DNA from: JBJXDT01 sp046153505 | GTDB taxonomy: Bacteria > Pseudomonadota > Gammaproteobacteria > Burkholderiales > Methylophilaceae | Length of the DNA: 45,175 bases | Reading direction: 5' to 3' | NCBI GenBank assembly: GCA_046153505.1 | Contig: JBJXDT010000008.1 | Coordinates: forward strand, 1 to 45,175 | Part shown: positions 42,541 through 45,175 of the stretch, one piece after another | How the letters are laid out: the number at the start of each line of letters is the position of its first letter | Numbering within the stretch: position 1 is the first letter of the stretch | Position numbers and translations under genes: made by a program | Notes under the pieces: generated by a model | Databases searched by the model: none | The model's input: only the letters and a program-made list of their open reading frames with translations | Told to the model about the DNA's origin: nothing

Positions 42541-43047
42541 TTAGATAGCTTTCCAATGCCCGCTCTTACCACCCACTTTCTCTAACAACTTAATCTCACC
42601 CATCGCCATACCCCTGTCCACTGCTTTGCACATGTCATAAATAGTGAGTAAGCCTACACTCACCGCCGTGAGCGCTTCCATCTCTACACCAGTTTGCCCC
42701 GTGGTTTCTGCTGTGGCGGTGCAGACTATTTCTGGGGTACCTTGGGCTGTCGTCGCTTCGACTATTTCGAACGTTATAGAAACCTTACTTAAGCTAACGG
42801 GGTGACATAGTGGGATTAAATCGGAAGTTTTTTTACTGGCTTGAATCGCTGCGATACGAGCGACGCCAAGCACATCGCCCTTTTTGGCATCACCCGTTTG
42901 AATAAGTGCCAAGGTGCTAGAGAGCATGCTGATTTTGCCCCTAGCCACTGCCAAACGTCGTGTGCTGGCTTTGTCGCCTACGTCCACCATGTGCGCTTGG
43001 CCGCTGTTATCAAAATGGGTCAGCATATTTTTAATTTCTTGGCTCAT
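42541..43047 (-). CDS. moaC: Cyclic pyranopterin monophosphate synthase MoaC
   Basis: A 168-residue enzyme of molybdenum cofactor synthesis that, after MoaA, forms cyclic pyranopterin monophosphate. Motifs: GQAHMVDVGDKASTRRLA, LIPLCHPVSLSKV with the conserved His, and GVEMEALTAVSVGLLTIYDMCKAVDRGM near the C-terminus. Length fits the family (E. coli 161). It stands apart from other mo genes, is divergent from the M48 protease gene and is followed by DUF1272. Confidence 0.96.
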   Translation of the reverse strand: MSQEIKNMLTHFDNSGQAHMVDVGDKASTRRLAVARGKISMLSSTLALIQTGDAKKGDVLGVARIAAIQASKKTSDLIPLCHPVSLSKVSITFEIVEATTAQGTPEIVCTATAETTGQTGVEMEALTAVSVGLLTIYDMCKAVDRGMAMGEIKLLEKVGGKSGHWKAI

Positions 43048-43109
43048 TTTTCAATCTCTATTTATGATTTGGCGTGAACTTGCCGCTTAAAAGCAATATC
43101 ATAGCAATA

Positions 43110-44627
43110 ATGAAAGCAAAAAACTTATTCATTTCCAGCGCCCTGCTGGCGGCGGCCTTGTATAGTGCGTCTACGATTGCTGACAGCAAACCAGCAATAT
43201 CTTCCAAGCCTTATCAAAAGCCCGTAGATTTAAATACCAGCTTGCCTAAGGATATAGATAGCGAGTTGCCAGAACTGGGCGATAACTCGCAAACCGTGCT
43301 GACGCCGCTGGATGAACAGCGCATTGGCGCTGAGATTATGCGCGATGTGGCAGTGAGTGACGAAGTGGTACAAGATATTGAAGTGATTGACTATTTGCAA
43401 GGTTTGGGCAACCGCTTAGCGGCGGTGAGCGATGATAAAACGCCGTTCAACTTTTTTGTGGTGCAAGACCCATCAATTAATGCGTTTTCTATGCCCGGCC
43501 ATGTGATTGGCGTGCATACTGGCCTGTTGCTTGCCACGAATACTGAATCGGAGCTGGCGAGTGTGTTGGGCCATGAGATTGGGCACGAAACACAGCACCA
43601 TTTGGCTCGCATGCTGGCAAAGCAAAAAACTGATTCAATTAAAAATATTGCTGGCATTGCAGTTGCCTTGCTGGTGGCGCGCGCAAATCCACAACTTACC
43701 AGCGGCGCGCTGGCTACAACTGGCGCAGCAGGTGTACAACGGCAGTTGGATTACACGCGCGAGCATGAGCGCGAGGCAGATCGCGTAGGTTTAACCATCA
43801 TGGCAAATGCAGGATTTGATCCGCGTGCGATGCCCGCATTTTTTACCACATTACAACGCGGCACACGTTTTAGCGAGGGTAGCGCTCCGAGCTTTTTGCG
43901 CACTCACCCGCTGACAACTGAGCGTATCGCCGACGTTGATAACCGCGTTGAAGCCATGCCTTATAAGCAAGTGCCCGATAGTCTGAATTTTCAGCTGATA
44001 CGTGCCAAGCTCCGTGCCAGTTCTGGTTTGGCGCAAGCGCAAGTGGATCAATTTAATGAAAATATTAAAGAAGGGCGCTTTGCCAATGAAACCGCAGAAC
44101 ACTATGGCTTGGCGATTGCCTTGCTTCGCAAAAATGATATTGTTGGTGCGTCAAATCAGCTGAAATGGTTGAAAGCGAACGCGATTAAAAATCCGCTGAT
44201 TGAAACCCTGGCGGGGCGCATAGAAGTGGCACGCAATAACCCGAAAACTGCGGCTAGCCAATATGCAGCGGGCTTGAGTTTGTTCCCGACGCACCGCGCA
44301 CTGATCTATGGTTACGCCGAGCATTTTTTGGCAATTAAACAGCCTGAAAAGGCCATTCAGTTGGTGCAAAGCAAACAAAATCTTTATCCTAATGATGCCT
44401 ATTTTTATGAGATTTTGGCGAAAGCGTATACTGCAAAGGGCAAGAATTTGTTGAGCTACCAAGCACAAAGCGAGTCATATTATCGTAAATATAACTTGCC
44501 TAAGGCGGTTGAACAAATGGAGTTGGCAGCAAAGTCAAAAGATGGCAGTTTTTACGAGCAATCGATAGTGGAGGCGCGGCTAAAGGAGCTGCGACGTTTG
44601 CAAGAAAACGAAAAACCTGTGACTTAA
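43110..44627 (+). CDS. BepA-like periplasmic M48 metalloprotease with C-terminal repeats
   Basis: A 505-residue exported protein. The signal peptide is MKAKNLFISSALLAAALYSA, cleavage near residue 25. The M48 domain has zinc motif HEIGH at 155-159 and EREADRVGLTIM; a C-terminal TPR-like helical half covers about residues 290-500 (AEHYGLAIALLRK, GRIEVARNNPKTAASQYAAG). This is the architecture of BepA/YfgC, which helps assemble or degrade outer-membrane proteins such as LptD. The ATG at 43110 gives a clean signal peptide; the frame starting with GTG at 43074 would bury it. Confidence 0.93.
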   Translation: MKAKNLFISSALLAAALYSASTIADSKPAISSKPYQKPVDLNTSLPKDIDSELPELGDNSQTVLTPLDEQRIGAEIMRDVAVSDEVVQDIEVIDYLQGLGNRLAAVSDDKTPFNFFVVQDPSINAFSMPGHVIGVHTGLLLATNTESELASVLGHEIGHETQHHLARMLAKQKTDSIKNIAGIAVALLVARANPQLTSGALATTGAAGVQRQLDYTREHEREADRVGLTIMANAGFDPRAMPAFFTTLQRGTRFSEGSAPSFLRTHPLTTERIADVDNRVEAMPYKQVPDSLNFQLIRAKLRASSGLAQAQVDQFNENIKEGRFANETAEHYGLAIALLRKNDIVGASNQLKWLKANAIKNPLIETLAGRIEVARNNPKTAASQYAAGLSLFPTHRALIYGYAEHFLAIKQPEKAIQLVQSKQNLYPNDAYFYEILAKAYTAKGKNLLSYQAQSESYYRKYNLPKAVEQMELAAKSKDGSFYEQSIVEARLKELRRLQENEKPVT

Positions 44628-44640
44628 CTAGCTGAGTCAC
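44619..44640 (+). terminator. Small hairpin at the end of the BepA-like gene
   Basis: GTGACT (44619-44624) and AGTCAC (44635-44640) form a perfect six-pair stem around the stop codon. There is no long T-run, so it may be a weak terminator or a chance palindrome. Confidence 0.25.
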
Positions 44641-44653
44641 TTACTTTAGTAAC

Positions 44654-44681
44654 TTGTGTCACATAAATTGCAGACTAGTAT
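44654..44681 (+). promoter_or_regulatory. Candidate soxY promoter
   Basis: TTGTGT (44654-44659) and TAGTAT (44676-44681) are 16 bases apart, 28 bases ahead of the soxY ATG. The hexamers are moderate matches and the site is suggested mainly by its position. Confidence 0.3.
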
Positions 44682-44709
44682 GAGTAAAGTGGTGTTTTAA
44701 GGTAAACAT

Positions 44710-45175
44710 ATGCAACGTAGAGCAATTTTAAGTATTTTGGCAACCAGTCTGGTAGCCTCATGGATATTGCCTTCCAGAGCAATGGCTGCTGTCTGGAATA
44801 AATCTGTTTTTGATGCAGTTGGCTTAAAAGAAGCACTAAAAAGTTTGTCGATAAGTAATATTTTAAGCGCAAAAGATTTGCAAATAGTGGCACCAGATAA
44901 GGCTGAAAACGGGGCGATTATTCAGATTGAAGCAAATAGCCTTATACCGAACACAGAGGCGATTTACGTTTTAGTGGATAAAAATCCAACCGCGCTGCTT
45001 GGAAAATACACTTTTAAAAATGGCGCGCAACCTTATTTTGTGACGCGTATTAAAATGGCAGAAACCTCAGATGTAACGCTTATCGCCAAGGTGGGTAATC
45101 AGTTTTACAGCGCTTCAAAAAAGGTTGAAGTGCTGGAAAATGGCTGTGGAGGAAGTAGTAGCGCAAACGAAAAAT
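44710..45175 (+). CDS. soxY: Thiosulfate oxidation carrier protein SoxY (partial, runs off the right edge)
   Basis: 155 residues are visible before the window ends. A twin-arginine-like signal (MQRRAILSILATSLVASWIL, cleavage near AMA) is followed by the SoxY body: FDAVGLKEALKSLS, IQIEANSLIPNTEAIYVLVD and YTFKNGAQPYFVTRIKM. The sulfur-carrying cysteine sits in NGCGGSSS near residue 148. SoxY holds sulfur intermediates covalently in the periplasm with SoxZ. The CGG motif normally ends the protein, but here at least seven further residues follow. SoxZ is expected next. Confidence 0.87.
   Translation, partial: MQRRAILSILATSLVASWILPSRAMAAVWNKSVFDAVGLKEALKSLSISNILSAKDLQIVAPDKAENGAIIQIEANSLIPNTEAIYVLVDKNPTALLGKYTFKNGAQPYFVTRIKMAETSDVTLIAKVGNQFYSASKKVEVLENGCGGSSSANEK

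Noticed and set aside
44675..44893. 72-codon minus-strand ORF near the right end
   Set aside because: It is antisense to the soxY signal peptide and N-terminus, which is clearly coding on the plus strand.

Overview
This window reads as a gene-dense, moderately AT-rich betaproteobacterial chromosome segment. I infer the order Nitrosomonadales, probably Methylophilaceae (Methylotenera/Methylophilus type). The grounds are the kdsD-kdsC-lptCAB-rpoN-hpf-hprK-rapZ-EIIA-ptsH-ptsI block, an SAH riboswitch in front of ahcY, the def-fmt-htpX-rsmB-DUF4390-ntrYX block, and a YVTN/PQQ-associated beta-propeller protein. The taxonomic call is inference; I saw no rRNA, tRNA, CRISPR array, insertion sequence or prophage.

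Layout. At the left edge (1-500) a cobalamin riboswitch on the minus strand, with a visible promoter and a hairpin over the ribosome-binding site, controls a gene of which only the first 16 codons are present. Next come a small ZapB-like coiled-coil gene, zapA and 6S RNA, then an EVE-domain gene and a flavin-binding PNPOx-like gene. A bidirectional terminator separates these from the propeller gene and ilvA (minus). rpiA, a small membrane ORF, yggX and dgkA follow, then the conserved xerC-DUF484-dapF cluster (minus).

The methyl-cycle region (9.7-15.1 kb, plus strand) holds metK, an HD-GYP protein, an SAH riboswitch, ahcY, a small holin-fold membrane protein and metF, covering SAM synthesis, SAH removal and methyl-THF supply. 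A LysM-dprA-smg operon (minus) diverges from def-fmt-htpX-rsmB-DUF4390-ntrY-ntrX (plus). The NtrX-like regulator has an eroded AAA+ domain. xth, oligopeptidase A and a DUF4870 membrane protein come next.

From 29.1 to 39.1 kb the minus strand carries one long block. It starts with Kdo synthesis (kdsD, kdsC) and LPS transport (lptC, lptA, lptB), continues with sigma-54 and the ribosome hibernation factor, and ends with a permease-less regulatory PTS (hprK, rapZ, EIIA-Man, HPr, EI). No ptsN lies at its usual place. The right end holds a KefB-like antiporter, a ThiO-like FAD oxidoreductase, a DUF1272 zinc-ribbon protein, moaC, a BepA-like M48 protease and a truncated soxY.

Most of the window is conserved housekeeping DNA. 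The best leads are regulatory or structural: three RNA elements with readable alternative pairings, a hairpin covering the HD-GYP start codon, the degenerate NtrX, the reduced PTS, and a 28-base palindromic sequence repeated in two intergenic spaces (27 of 28 bases identical).
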